This document shows, piece after piece, positions 21,701 through 33,000 of a stretch of 64,000 bases of DNA; the first letter of the stretch is position 1; every line of letters starts with the position of its first letter. The translations under genes were made by a program, and so were the position numbers. The notes below the pieces were generated by a model. That model was not told the DNA's origin. It made no database searches and was given only the letters and a program-made list of their open reading frames with translations. The stretch comes from Lotus japonicus (lineage: Eukaryota; Streptophyta; Magnoliopsida; Fabales; Fabaceae). Where the stretch lies: positions 26,826,369 to 26,890,368 of the forward strand of contig NC_080044.1 of NCBI RefSeq assembly GCF_012489685.1, given 5' to 3'.

Positions 21701-22175
21701 CATAGAGAGAAAATTGATTCTGACTGAATTGTGGATGAAACTACATCAACATCAACAAGTGTTCAGATATAAGTGTCCATATTATTGCTGCTAACTGACA
21801 TAGATGACTTTCCTTTTTATTTGATACTCTCTCTTCCTTAGAGAGGTGAAAACTTACAAAGAGCTCCTCATAAAAGTGCCTCAGAACTGAATATTGTTCG
21901 CTTTTTGGTTTTTCACAAACATGCTATAACTACCTGTATGACAGTTTTATCATTTTCTATATAAGATTTGGGTGGATTAAATGTCTAACTAATCAAATTG
22001 CAAGATTCTAGAAATACTATATAAGTAATTATTGTAACTGATTTTTGTACTACTTGCAGTTTGGGGTGAATGCAATCACGCATTTCATTTGCACTGTATC
22101 CTGAAATGGGTGAATTCTCAGACATCACAAGCGCATTGCCCCATGTGCCGTCGGGAATGGAAGTTTAAAGGATGA
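18772..22175 (+). CDS. APC11: Anaphase-promoting complex subunit 11 (RING-H2), three exons
   Basis: Exons are about 18772-18791, 19458-19576 and 22060-22175. The inferred protein is 84 aa, the usual APC11 length, starting MKVKILRW. It has a RING-H2 with an extra zinc site: C23-x2-C26, C34-x2-C37, C44, C51-x-H53, H56/H58, C59, C73-x2-C76. APC11 is the catalytic RING subunit of the APC/C ubiquitin ligase; with APC2 it recruits the E2 and drives degradation of cyclins and securin in the nucleus. Intron 2 is canonical (ATAA|GTAAGC...TTGCAG|TTTGG). Intron 1 starts with GTATCCTT, an exact U12-type donor, but the frame is kept only if one further G counts as exon, giving a non-canonical border. The C-terminus is WKFKG rather than the usual WQFKE. 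Intron 2 holds a retroelement relic. The gene may be active or slightly damaged at exon 1. Confidence 0.88.
18791..19457 (+). other. APC11: APC11 intron 1 with U12-type donor
   Basis: TTGC|GTATCCTTCTC at 18787-18801 fits the U12-type 5' splice consensus RTATCCTT. The 3' end is TTTCTCAAATTGTAG|ATGG; CTCAAAT about 10 bp before the AG is a weak branch-point candidate. Counted as GT-AG the exon join is one base short; keeping the frame needs TA-AG or GT-TA borders. Confidence 0.65.
19916..21180 (-). pseudogene. Chromovirus (Ty3/gypsy) integrase/chromodomain relic in APC11 intron 2
   Basis: The minus-strand frame around 20440-20290 reads V-W-I-K then, after a [14 protein letters not shown] ... 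[11 protein letters not shown], the classical C-terminal chromodomain end. Upstream (20668-20435) is the integrase C-terminal signature [11 protein letters not shown], with an internal 51-bp tandem duplication encoding [14 protein letters not shown] twice. 20700-21180 is too decayed to translate. No LTRs were found. It lies antisense to APC11. Confidence 0.65.
21181..22059 (+). other. Rest of APC11 intron 2
   Basis: No gene is recognised. 21430-21680 may hold further decayed retroelement sequence; the remainder is AT-rich intronic sequence ending at the TTGCAG acceptor. Confidence 0.4.
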
Positions 22176-22366
22176 GAGGTAAATCTTTTTATTTTTAAGA
22201 GGGTGGTCACCTAGAGCAATGTAATTTGGTCCAGTTAATCTGAGGACTCTTCTTCTGCAGTTTTTCCGAGTGTAAAGATTTATAGCTTCTGTATTAGCTT
22301 ATGTACTTTAGTATATTTATTGTTTCTCTTCTGGTAAGGAGGGGATCAAATTCAGAGTTTCTAATG

Positions 22367-22422
22367 AGTGCATGTTTATATCATTTTTTTTTTTTGAAAA
22401 CATAGTGCATGTTTATATCATT
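22367..22422. repeat. 19-bp direct duplication around an 18-bp poly(T) insertion
   Basis: AGTGCATGTTTATATCATT occurs at 22367-22385 and 22404-22422. Between them is T10 followed by GAAAACAT. This looks like a target-site duplication around an almost completely 5'-truncated retroposon in minus orientation, of which only the A-tail is left. Confidence 0.55.
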
Positions 22423-23250
22423 AAGGGTGAATGATGATGAAATTTGTAGGTAATATAGGATAGTATTCTAGTTCAAGATAGGGCAAGCCTTCGAACTCCG
22501 TTATGAAAAAAAAGCATATATTTAGCAGTACTAATGGGGTGTGTATTGAGATTGAGGATTCCTAAGTTTCTACCATTGAAGAAGTTATCTAATGTGATGT
22601 TGATTTGTTGGGTAAGGCTTATAATCCTGATTGAAGTTAGAGATCATAGGAATTTTGCAATTGTCCATTTACTTACTGCCTTGTATTGTTACCATTTTAT
22701 GTCATACTAGTTTTTTAAACTGGTGAGAAATTAATTTTTTTATACTACTTTATATATATAAATGTACATAACATAACTATTACTTTTCTAATTTAGACAG
22801 TAATACTTTTTATGGAAGTCTTTTATTTTTACAATATCCATTGATATAAATTGAATATCATACATGTGTTGTCAATATTTATTATGTTAAAAAAACTGAA
22901 GTTATTATGTGAATGGTTTTATATTATATTTTTTTAATAATTTTTTTATGCCGGAGCTTGGAGCTCATTGGGATTTGAAATTTAAGCCCTTTTCTTTGGT
23001 GAAACTTAACTACTTTTATTTTTGTTGACACAAAAAAAATCTTTTTATTTCTAGCATTTAGTGTGTTATTTTATCCATTGGATTGAATGTGAATGTGTTT
23101 TCTCATTTTGATCGCTTTGTTCAATTGGAAAAGCTATCTTTGAAAGCCAAATATGTCAGTTGATTGTGTTAAAGGAATAGAAGTCATAGTGATTCTTGAT
23201 ATGTGAATTTTGTAAATGCGATAATGTTACCATGGCTTGGAGATCAGTTG
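22423..23250. other. AT-rich intergenic sequence downstream of APC11
   Basis: No open frame with recognisable protein similarity, no structured repeat and no RNA gene were seen. APC11 transcription probably ends in 22180-22330. Confidence 0.4.
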
Positions 23251-23269
23251 CTATATAGAGAGTGTATGG

Positions 23270-23850
23270 TGTCAGCAGCACCAGTCCCTGTTGGTTGTTC
23301 CCCACGGTAGGATGGCACAAGTACAATGTTGATGGCTTGGTTTGGGGTGTCGGTGAGGCGACGTGTGGTGGTGTTCTTCGGGACAGTTCTGGTCACTGAT
23401 GGCACGGATTTTGTAGGCGTCTTCGCACCTCTCGAATCCTCTACTAACAGAACTTTGGCCCATTCGCACTGGTTGGAGGTGGTGTGATAGTGATCGAAAG
23501 TTATTTGGCGGAGGCTGTTGCGGCTATTACATCTTCAGAGCCGCTGGTTAATCCTTTTTTGGAGATGGTGGGTGTTATTCGTCGTGCGATCCCGCTGAAT
23601 GTGGAGGTTCAGTTCAGCACGGTTCTCGGGAAGCCAACTCTGTGGCAGGTAGTCTAGCTAAATCAGCCCATGTCTTTGGGTTCTGAACTCAAGTGTTACA
23701 GTTTTCGTTAGCGGAAGGTCGTCATCTTTTGTACCAGGACGCTGATGAGGCTTAAGCCTCGCTTCACGCTCCTCTAGTCTAGCGTTTGTTGTCGCTTTGG
23801 GGCCATGCCCCTCCATGTCACCAAAAAAGAAAGAGAAAGAATAATGTTTG
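23270..23850 (+). pseudogene. LINE 3' fragment with RNase H-like domain
   Basis: Plus-strand translation gives K-Y-N-V-D-G, G-E-A-T-C-G-G-V-L-R-D-S-S-G-H-W and, about 100 codons on, R-E-A-N-S-V-A-G-S-L-A-K-S-A. These are the conserved blocks of the RNase H-like domain at the C-terminus of plant LINE polymerases and related reverse-transcriptase-like proteins. Stops and frame changes interrupt it. It ends with a LINE-type tail (ATGCCCCTCCATGTCACC, then A-rich). Confidence 0.6.
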
Positions 23851-23854
23851 AATA

Positions 23855-24215
23855 TCAATTAAGTGTAACATGATACAATTCACCATTTTGTCATAAAGGA
23901 AATGCTAACGTACAAATATACTTAGAAACAGAACTAGGAAATTTAGTGGGGAGGGGGGCCAAAATTTCAAGCATGCCAATAAAATTTACATTGACTATTT
24001 CTATTATTAGCTATAAAATTCAATTAAAAATTTACAATGACTATTTTTATTATTAGCTATAAAACTCAATAAAAAAACCACGTATCACCATCCGTTTTTG
24101 CGTTTTAGTTGTGCTACAGGTGATTGAGGAGAGAAACCATATTATTAAACAAAATTAATTACTGTTGTTTTAAACAAAATAAATTCAAATATGAAAGAAA
24201 ATGTAAACACACAAT
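23855..24215. other. AT-rich spacer
   Basis: No gene seen. The phrase AATTTACAATGACTATTT recurs about 55 bp apart near 23990 and 24030, a small local duplication. Confidence 0.3.
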
Positions 24216-24231
24216 AAAATGGGACCACAAC

Positions 24232-24410
24232 AACTAACAGGGGTTAGTTCAAGTGATACATGTTTGATTCCCCTTAAGCAAGGTCTCAGGTTTGAGTCAT
24301 GTGGATGGAAAAAATCTTCGCTAGGAGAGTTAGCTCCAACATGATATGGATGTTCCCGACTCGAACAGGATTTGCCTCCGAAGGATAACACCTATCTTAC
24401 ACCAGAAAAA
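24232..24410 (+). mobile_element. tRNA-derived SINE with 16-bp target duplication
   Basis: AAAATGGGACCACAAC flanks it at 24216-24231 and 24411-24426. Near the left end GGGTTAGTTCAAGTGATACA resembles a tRNA A box and AGGTTTGAGTCA a B box, the RNA polymerase III promoter parts. The body is about 170 bp and the 3' end is A-rich. The features fit plant tRNA-related SINEs; the family was not identified. Confidence 0.8.
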
Positions 24411-24426
24411 AAAATGGGACCACAAC

Positions 24427-25235
24427 CACCGATGAGACCACTACACTTTAAACTATTGACCGCTGAAATGGAAGTCTTCCAACCTCAATTTTTTGTTCCT
24501 CCCAAAAGTAGGGGAATTAGGAGGGGAAATAAATTTTAGACAAAAATAACCCTGCACAAATCTAAAAATTCAAATTTTTAACTTAGGGTTTCCCTTCTTT
24601 ATTTCACGTGTATTCCTTCCTTCTTCTATTCCTTCCTTCTTCTCTATCTGACGCTTTCTTCTTGCTGTATGAATGGGGTACAAATCCCTCTTACTGCCTG
24701 GGACTTTTGTAATTCGGTTTCAATCTGTTTTTCTATCGGTTGTAATGGAGGGGGTTTATTGTCGTGTGTGCTGGTACTCTTTTGTGCTTTGAAGAGGGAT
24801 TTGTGTAGAAGTCTCGTTTTCTCTCTCTGCTTTTGAGGGTCCTGATTGTTCTTGCTTCGTTTGTGAGCCCAAGATGCTTCGTTTGTGATTCAAGGGTCTG
24901 TAGGAATGTTTCCAGCGTTTTAGTGGCTAGGCTTTTAAGTTTTCTCACTCAATTATTTTTACTCAATTGGCTTGTGCCCCCATTGATGTTACTTGGCTTA
25001 ACAAAAAAAAAGATAAATTCTTTGAAGGTGGCATAAAAGTAATTTTAATTATAAAATCTCTTCCTTCTCTCATGAACCAAATTAAAATAAGTTGTTTTTC
25101 TTTCCCTCCCCTCCTATGATCCAAACGTAATAAGTAATAAAATTCCTCCCTCCCTTCCCCTCCCCTCCCCTCCCCTCCCCTCCATTAAAATCCCTCCCCT
25201 CCCCACCCCTCCTTTGAACCAAACAGTAGCTAACC
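24427..25235. repeat. Spacer with (CCCCT)n low-complexity tract
   Basis: 25148-25215 is a run of CCCCT/CCTCC units. A shorter CCTCCCCTCC tract lies near 25105, and GGGGAATTAGGAGGGGA near 24512-24530 faces the other way, so 24480-25230 might be a DNA element with pyrimidine-rich ends (TTTGAACCAAAC at 25212). No coding sequence was recognised. Confidence 0.35.
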
Positions 25236-25440
25236 GATTAGCGTTGGGTGCTATGCAGGATCACCATTTGGATGATATTCACCTCCATCTTGGTTAGCAT
25301 TGCAGCAGATTAATGATGTTGCTGGTGTTTGTGTTGAAAGGTTAGTGCGTAGCCCTTGTTGTGTGTATCTTTCTCTCTCTTTTTTCTTCTCTTAATTTTT
25401 TCTTTGTTTGTGGGCTTAGGCCCTTATATTCATAAGAAAA
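25236..25440 (+). pseudogene. Short LINE 3'-end fragment
   Basis: Plus-strand translation shows A-N-R-L-A-L-G-A-M-Q-D-H-H-L and, after a shift, D-V-A-G-V-C-V-E-R, resembling the final residues of plant LINE RNase H domains, followed by a T-rich stretch and GTGGGCTTAGGCCC. Very short and decayed. Confidence 0.35.
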
Positions 25441-25883
25441 ATGGCATACCCAACCTTCACTTGTTTTTGGTGAATACCCGACCTTCACTTTTTTGGTGTA
25501 GTAAATAACCTAAATTTCTTTCTTGAACTTAAATAACCTAAATCAAATATAAAGTAATTTATATGTACCGATGTTCTAGTTTAAACTTTAAGTCTTAATT
25601 GCCTATTTATTCCCTCTATTTTAGATTGTGTGATTTTGGCCCTATTGTATTTTGAGATAATGAAGTCCATCTACATTCATTTATGAAAATTGTATATCTA
25701 GAGGTCATTTAGTATGTTGTATAGTATATGGTCTGACAGTATCAGGTTTGATAGTATGAGGTTTGATAAAAATTTAATACTATACAGTGTTTGGTCATAC
25801 ACTATATAACTTATCATTTCATTTAAATTAATATAAACTTATGTTTCACTCATGAATTATTGAATAATTATAAATATTATAAA
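25441..25883. other. AT-rich spacer before LTR copy D
   Basis: No gene seen. 25700-25810 has short repeats of GTATGAGGTTTGATA type. The last five bases ATAAA (25879-25883) are the target duplication of LTR copy D. Confidence 0.4.
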
Positions 25884-26912
25884 TGTAAGGCCTGGATTTT
25901 AGTGCAATTATTTAATTAATTAAATATATTTATATTTATTCGAAATAATATAATTACAGTAGAAATTACTGTGCGATGTGTGCTTAGCTTACGGTAACTG
26001 TAAAGTTGCTGTCAAGCTAATACGGTAATCTTAGAGTTTATGTTTAAATTTGACAGTGACAGCAGAGTTACTGTTTAATTTCTACAGTAACCTTAGAATT
26101 ACTGTTTTGAGGTTACAGTAACCTTACGATTACTGTTTTGATTTTACGGTAACTTTAGAGTTGCTGTTTTGATGTGACTTGTGTGATTTGTGTGATTTCG
26201 GGCATTTTGCCTGCGCTTTGATTTTGATTAATTTTAATCAGTAGAGTTTTACGTCATTAGAAATAATGCGTAATCGAGAAATGAGTTATACAAGAGTGCA
26301 TGAGATGAGAAATTTAGAGATGATGCCCTAAGGGGGAGTGTTGGGAGTGATTTTGCATCATATGTGAGGAGAAATTTTATTATTTTGTGAATAATAAAAT
26401 TAAGGGAATTTAAATGAATTAAATTAGTTATATTTAATTTGTGAGACTAAGGTTGTTTGTTAGAAGTTATAGCAAATTAATTAAGATTTTAAGGTTGTTG
26501 TGAAATTTGATGAAGATTTGGCCTAAGATTATGCCATGGCCGAATTTGACTAAGTATGGAGCAATGGAAAACTCTAGAAAGTCCTAGAGGGAGAGAGATG
26601 GCCGAATTTGTTAGGAGAAAATGAGGTTGGTGGAGTTTGTTATCTTGTTAAGGTTGTTAGGTGATCATACTTGAAAGATTCACTTAATAATTAAAAGATT
26701 TAATCAAGATTTATTTTAATTATGAAAAAGACGAGGTTGTTAATTTGTTATGAGGTTTAAATTTTGAATTAAGAAGAGATATGGTTAAAGTTTGAAAGAT
26801 CATAGGAGATGAGGGAAAAATTTGAAAAATCTATCACATGGAGAAGGTGATGGGCGGCCATGATAGGAAGGGATAGGGATTTTGATCATTCTTGATGAGT
26901 CTTGAGGATTAG

Positions 26913-26920
26913 TATAAATA
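26913..26920 (+). promoter_or_regulatory. TATA box of LTR copy D
   Basis: TATAAATA about 1.03 kb into the LTR, followed 200 bp later by the donor-like AAG|GTGAGG at 27120. The E2F-like motif of copies C and E is not present here. Confidence 0.5.
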
Positions 26921-27560
26921 CCCGACCTTAGAGAAAATAAATCATAAGTCTCCATAACTTAGAAAAATTGTGAAACACTTAGAGAAGAGAGAAGAGAACT
27001 CGTGATCTTGAGGGAAGGAGAAGAAGAATTCGTGGATCATCAAGGAAGGAGGAGAATTTCGAAACCCTAAGAGGCTAGAGGAACCTTGACTTTCTTTCTT
27101 CTTTTCAACTAAGGCTAAGGTGAGGGAACCACTTCCAGGATTTAAGTCCCTAGAGTTTGCGAATATGCATGCTTACTTGTTTTGTGTGATTATGCATGCT
27201 ATGTGAAATTTTCTTGAATCTTGATGAATTCTTGTTGAGTCTTTTTGCATGTCTGACGAATCTTTATGAGTCTTGATGAGTCTTTATGCATGTGTGATGA
27301 GTCTTTATGATTCTTATGTGATGATTATGTGTGTCATGTTCCTATCTTCATCTTTTCCTTAAATGAAAGCTTGATCAAATAGTTTGTCACAATGAAGGGG
27401 ATTCACGTGACCAAACCTAGGGTTTTGCCCTGTTTTTCTGAATTTTGGCTCTAACCCTTTTTAGTCGAACTCGGATCTGTGACACCATGTTTTATGTTTT
27501 ATTCTATATGAAAAAGCGGACGTTTTGACATACTAATCTTGAAAATCCGAGGTTCTTGAA

Positions 27561-28238
27561 TTACAAGTGATTTCTCATGCTTTCAACTTGCTTTCTTGAA
27601 AACCGATGCGAATTCCTTTAAAGAAAAGATTATGAGGACATGAATTGTGTGACTATGTGATTAGGATTTGGCATGATAGTATTGATATGCTTATGTATGC
27701 TATGCGTGACCTATGCATGTATGTGATTGTGTTGATTGATTTCTATCTATGCACGCTTGAGTGTGAAATTGTGAACTATGCATGAAACCCTAATTTTATG
27801 CTTGTGTGCGTGTTTGGTGATGGGGATGTGTGAATGCTTGACTGAATTAATTATTTAGTCATTGCTAATTGTTTGATTCCGAGAATTAAACTTAAGAGGT
27901 GATAATTGCTTAACCTTAGAAAATTAGGTTAAACATATGAGAAGTGATTCGCTTGCAAGTGTTGTGAATTATGGATTTTAAAATCTATAGCGATTAAGAG
28001 CCATGAGAACGATGGTTTCGTTAGAGACTGAGACTTAACTTGCACGCGAGGGAAATTGTGGTAACGGGGAGTTCCACGAGACTAACCATGATGCGTCATG
28101 GGAATCAAACAGCGGGGAGCTGTGCGATTTGAGTTTCTACTCATGGAGATCAAACAGCGGGGAGCTGTGCGACTATGATTTTTACTCATGAGAATTGTTA
28201 TCTGCGGATAACTGAGATTGGATCCAAGGTGTTGAGGT
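27561..28238 (+). repeat. 678-bp segment of LTR D, duplicated at 36865-37542
   Basis: The two copies differ at roughly 2% of positions by eye. The second copy begins inside the truncated copia LTR at 36865, with a 3-bp overlap TTA at the joint, and runs to the second GAGGT target duplication. It includes two tandem ~47-bp units with CAAACAGCGGGGAGCTGTGC. Confidence 0.9.
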
Positions 28239-29114
28239 TGTTGGTACATGTTGTCTTGCATTTTGTTAAATCAACCGATTGCCGAAGCAGATGTCGTGGC
28301 ATCTGATTCTGTGAAGCTAGGGCATCAGTCATCAGCTTGAATTTCTGTTGTGGGCCCTCTGAAGATTAACTGAAGATATGCTTTCGTGTTACTTGAGGAA
28401 CAGGTAGTTATTCCAGAAGGGTTTTACTTATGGGTTGTTATTTGTTGAAACAATCTTTGTTAAAAGATTGGATTCTATCTTTACTTGTGCAATAAGTAAA
28501 CAAAATCTATCAAGATTGCGTTTTGAATTGCTGTTGCTGCAATCTGTTACTTCAGCCCATGCTAACTCTAGAGCCCATGCTACCGCTGCTGAAGTCTATA
28601 AAAGGATGAAGACCTAAAACATGAAGACTACCGAAGCTAAGAGAGAGAGATCAAGTGTTTTAGGATTTGTGATTGTGCTTTGTCCTTTGTTAATTGTGAA
28701 TCCTCTTTGCTCACTGATTCTAGAAAGCAAAGAAGGGTTATGTGTGTTTGATTGCATTCAAACTCTGATCGTTTATTGTGTTCACCAATCATTGTGGCAG
28801 TGATTGAGAGATAGTGAAAGGGGCTCTCATACTTAGGTTGAGATTCTAAGTAGAAATACACTGGGTAGATTAGGAAGTGAACTATGAACTGTTGCGTTCA
28901 TGAGTGTCTGTAATTCCTGAATCTTGAGATAGTGGATTTCCTTTCTTTGGGTGCAAACCCTCCAGACGTAGGTGAAAGTTTTTCACTGAACTGTGTTAAC
29001 AATTCTTGTGTTTTGTTGTTTCTGGTTTAAGTTCTGTTTTACTGTTAAGCGATTGTCGAACCTATTGTTTCAGCATCGTGCAGGACATTCGTACTACAGG
29101 GAACCTGAATTACA
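28239..29114 (+). repeat. 5' LTR of the SIRE-type element (876 bp)
   Basis: It starts TGTTGGTACATG and ends CTGAATTACA. A TATA-like TCTATAAAAGG lies near 28595-28605. The complete LTR at 37543-38418 has the same length and about 98% identity by eye. Short open frames inside it are conserved only because the LTRs are. Confidence 0.9.
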
Positions 29115-29179
29115 ATTGACATCAGAGTAGGCACCCTGTTCTGGTTGGGTGAGCTCCAGAGAGTTTGATTCAAGTTCTC

Positions 29180-30036
29180 ATGTATAACAAGGAGGGAGGA
29201 TCAGTCAATAGGCCACCCATTCTGGATTGTACTAACTATGACTACTGGAAGGTTCGCATGACAGCCTTTCTCAAGTCAATTGACAACAAGACTTGGAAAG
29301 CTATTGTCAAGGGATGGAAGCACCCCACGAAGCCTCAGGTTGAAGGCACCTCTACCACTGTTGTGGAGAAACCTGAAGAGGAATGGACCAGTGTTGTAGA
29401 TGAAGCTGCTCTTGGAAACTCAAAGCCCTAAATGCTATCTTTAATGGAGTCGACAAGAATATGTTTAGGCTGATCAATACGTGTATTGTGGCAAAGGATG
29501 CTTGGGAGATTCTGAAGACTGCACATGAAGGCACTACTCGAGTAAGGATGTCAAGACTTCAGATGCTTACTACTCAATTTGAAAATTTGATGATGACTGA
29601 AGAAGAGACTATCTCAGAATTCCACATGCGTGTTCGTGATTTGTCTAATGCTTCATTTGCTTTGGGTGAACCTATGTCAGATGAGAAGCTTGTAAGGAAG
29701 ATCTTGAGATCTCTTCCCCATAAATTTGCTATGAAAGTCACTGCAATTGAGGAGGCTCAAGACATTGAGAACATGAAGGTTGATGAACTTATTGGCTCTT
29801 TACAGACATTTGAGTTGAAACTGAGTGGGAAGTCTGAAAAGAAGAATAAGAGTATTGCTTTTGTGTCTAACACTGATGAAGGTGATGATGAAGACTGTGA
29901 AGGTGAAAACCTCTCTGAGGCTCTGGCTATGCTAGCAAAAAAATTCAACAGAGCTTTGCGAAAGATTGACAAAATAACCAAGCCTAATTTCGAGGAGATG
30001 AAGTTCGACAACAAACCCAAGTTTTCTAATTCATAG
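29180..30036 (+). pseudogene. gag of the SIRE-type element
   Basis: ATG at 29180 (MYNKEGGS), 66 bp after the LTR. The N-terminal part (N-Y-D-Y-W-K, then W-K-A-I-V-K-G-W) and the UBN2-like region (C-I-V-A-K-D-A-W-E-I-L; L-Q-M-L-T-T-Q-F-E-N-L) are typical copia gag. A single-base deletion near 29405-29430 shifts from the first frame to the frame open from 29461. A TAG at 30034-30036 interrupts the latter just before the first zinc knuckle. Confidence 0.85.
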
Positions 30037-33000
30037 AGGAAGACCAAGGAAGAAGAAAGATCTGGGCAGAACAAAGGAGTGCAATGTCATGAATGTGAAG
30101 GATATGGTCACATCAGGTCTGAGTGTGCCACCTATCTAAAGAAGCAGAAGAAAGGTATGATGGTAACTTGGTCAGATGAAGACACTAAAGATGAGGAGGA
30201 GATATCTGCAAACAAAGTCAATGCTTTCTCTGGAACCATCTATGAGTCTGAGTCAAGTGATGAGGACATCTCAGATGAGGAACTGGCTGAGACTTACAAG
30301 CTGCTACATAACAAGTGGGAAGAAGCATGTAAACTTGTGAGAGAAAAGCAAAGTGAGATAGAACAACTTGTTTCTCAGAATGAAAGGCTGAAAGAGCTCA
30401 GCACAAAGCTGAAGGAAGATCTGGAGGAATGGCAAAGTAAGTTTAAAAATGCTGATGTTATGGAAAAGGCTAACCTAATGTTGATTAATGCAGGACTTCA
30501 AGAGGAAGTGACAACTCTGACAAGAAAGCTTGAAGCCACTCACAAATCTGTTAGAATGCTAAACAATGGTTCTGATATGCTTGATGAAATTCTGAAAGAA
30601 ACCAGCAAGCAAGGTGGGAGTTTGAAGGGAGTTGGCTTTGACTACAGGACAACAAACAAAGAAGACCATAAAGGATCAAAGAAATTTGTGTCTGTTGCAA
30701 AACAAACTTTCAAGAAGCCCAGGAATTATCAATTGTCGGATCCATTGCCCCAACATGTGCCTCAGCATGTGAACCCCCAACTTAAGTTTGGCAAAACTGT
30801 ACCTTGGAAGTGTCACTATTGTGGTAGGAATGGTCATATAAAGCACTACTGTTTCAAGTTATATGACTATCCTCAGATGCACAATAATATCAAGGCCTCA
30901 AAGCCTATTCAGATGAGGAAGCAATGGAAGCCCAAGGGTGAAATCAAATGTCAGGTAGCCTACATATCTTTCAGAGCATCATCAAAGGAAGACTGGTATT
31001 TTGATAGTGGCTGCTCAAAGCACATGACAGGGAACAAGAGTTTTTTACAAGACATCAGAAGTCACTCAACCAACTATGTTACTTTTGGAGATGGAGCTAA
31101 AGGAAAAATCAAGGGAGTAGGAAAGCTTGTTAGCACAGAATCTCCCAACTTGAATAATGTGTTACTTGTCAATGGTTTAACTGCCAACCTGATCAGCATA
31201 AGCCAACTGTGTGATCAAGGGTATGATGTGAAGTTCAATAAGATAGAATGTGTTGTGACCACTGATGATGACAAAGTTGTGATGAGAGGGGTCAGATCAA
31301 AAGACAACTGTTATATGTGGACATCAGAGGAAAAAGCTCATGTTTCTAGATGTTTGTTAACCAAAGAAGATGAGGTAAATGTATGGCATCAAAGACTAGG
31401 ACATCTCAACTACATGAGCATGCAAAAGGTTATTGCTGATGAAGCAATAAGAGGCTTGCCCAATCTAAGCTTGGGAGAAGGAAAGCTTTGTGGAGAATGT
31501 CAGATTGGTAAACAAACCAAAGTGTCACACAAGATGCTCCAGCATCAGACCACGACAAAGGTTCTGGAATTGCTTCACATGGATCTCATGGGTCCCATGC
31601 AGGTTGAAAGCTTGGGAGGAAAAAGGTATGTGTTTGTCTGTGTAGATGACTTTTCAAGGTATACATGGGTTGAATATATGAGAGAAAAATCAGAGACTTT
31701 TGAAATATTCAAGAACCTATGTTTGAGACTTCAAAATGAGAAGGAATGTGTGATTGTGAGAATCAGAAGTGATCATGGAAGGGAGTTTGAGAATTTTAAG
31801 TTCTTGGAGTTCTGTGGAACAGAAGGTATTAGTCATGAGTTTTCTGCCCCCATCACCCCACAACATAATGGAATTGTTGAAAGAAAAAATAGAACTCTAC
31901 AGGAATCAGCTAAAGTAATGTTACATGCTAAGAAGATTCCACACCAGTTCTAGGCTGAAGCTATGAGTACTGCCTGTTATATTCACAATAGAGTCACCAT
32001 CAGGGCAGGGACATCCTCTACTCAGTATGAGCTATGGAAAGGAAGAAAGTCTTCTGTAAAATACTTTCACATATTTGGAAGTAAATGTTATATTCTTGTA
32101 GATCGTGATCCTAGGAGGAAGCTTGATCCAAGAAGTGATGAAGGGATTTTCATGGGGTATTCTATGAACAGCAAAGCTTATAGAGTTTTTAATTCTCGCA
32201 CAAGGACCATGATGGAATCTGTGAATGTGACTGTGGATGATGATCCAAGCAAGAAGGAAGAAGCAAATTTGAATGAAGATGATGATGATGCAGATGTTCC
32301 AGCCGATGCTCCAACAACCATCCTCGACAATGATTCAGAGACAAGTGCTGATGAAAAAGAGGACAAAGATATCCCATCAAATAAAGCTCCATCAATTAGG
32401 GTTCAGAAGAATCACCCTCAAGAAAACATGATTGGTAATCTTCAAGAAGGGGTGACTACCAGATCCAGAAGTCTTATTGCTCATGGTTGTTTCATCTCTA
32501 AGATTGAACCCAAGAATGTCAATGAAGCTCTCACTGATGAATACTGGATAAATGCCATGCAAGAGGAGCTAGAGCAGTTCAGGAGAAATGAAGTGTGGGA
32601 ATTAATGCCTATACCAGAAGAAGTAAACATCATTGACACTAAGTGGATCTTCAAGAACAAATCAGATGAAACTGGAACAGTCACAAGGAATAAAGCAAGG
32701 CTAGTTGCTCAAGGATATACTCAGATAGAAGGGGTTGATTTTGATGAGACCTTTGCTCCAGTAGCTAGACTGGAATCTATCAGACTCTTGTTAGGTGTTG
32801 CTTGTCTTTTGAAGTTCAGACTCTATCAGATGGATGTGAAGAGTGCTTTTCTGAATGGCTATTTGAGTGAAGAAGTTTATGTTGAGCAACCTAAAGGATT
32901 TATAGATCCACATCATCCAGATCATGTGTACAAACTGAGGAAAGCCTTGTATGGTTTGAAGCAAGCACCTAGGGCTTGATAAAAGGTTAACTGAGTTTCT

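Noticed and set aside
28435..28861. 60- to 74-codon frames in the SIRE LTR, repeated at 37739-38165
   Set aside because: Ordinary LTR sequence duplicated with the LTRs, no domain.
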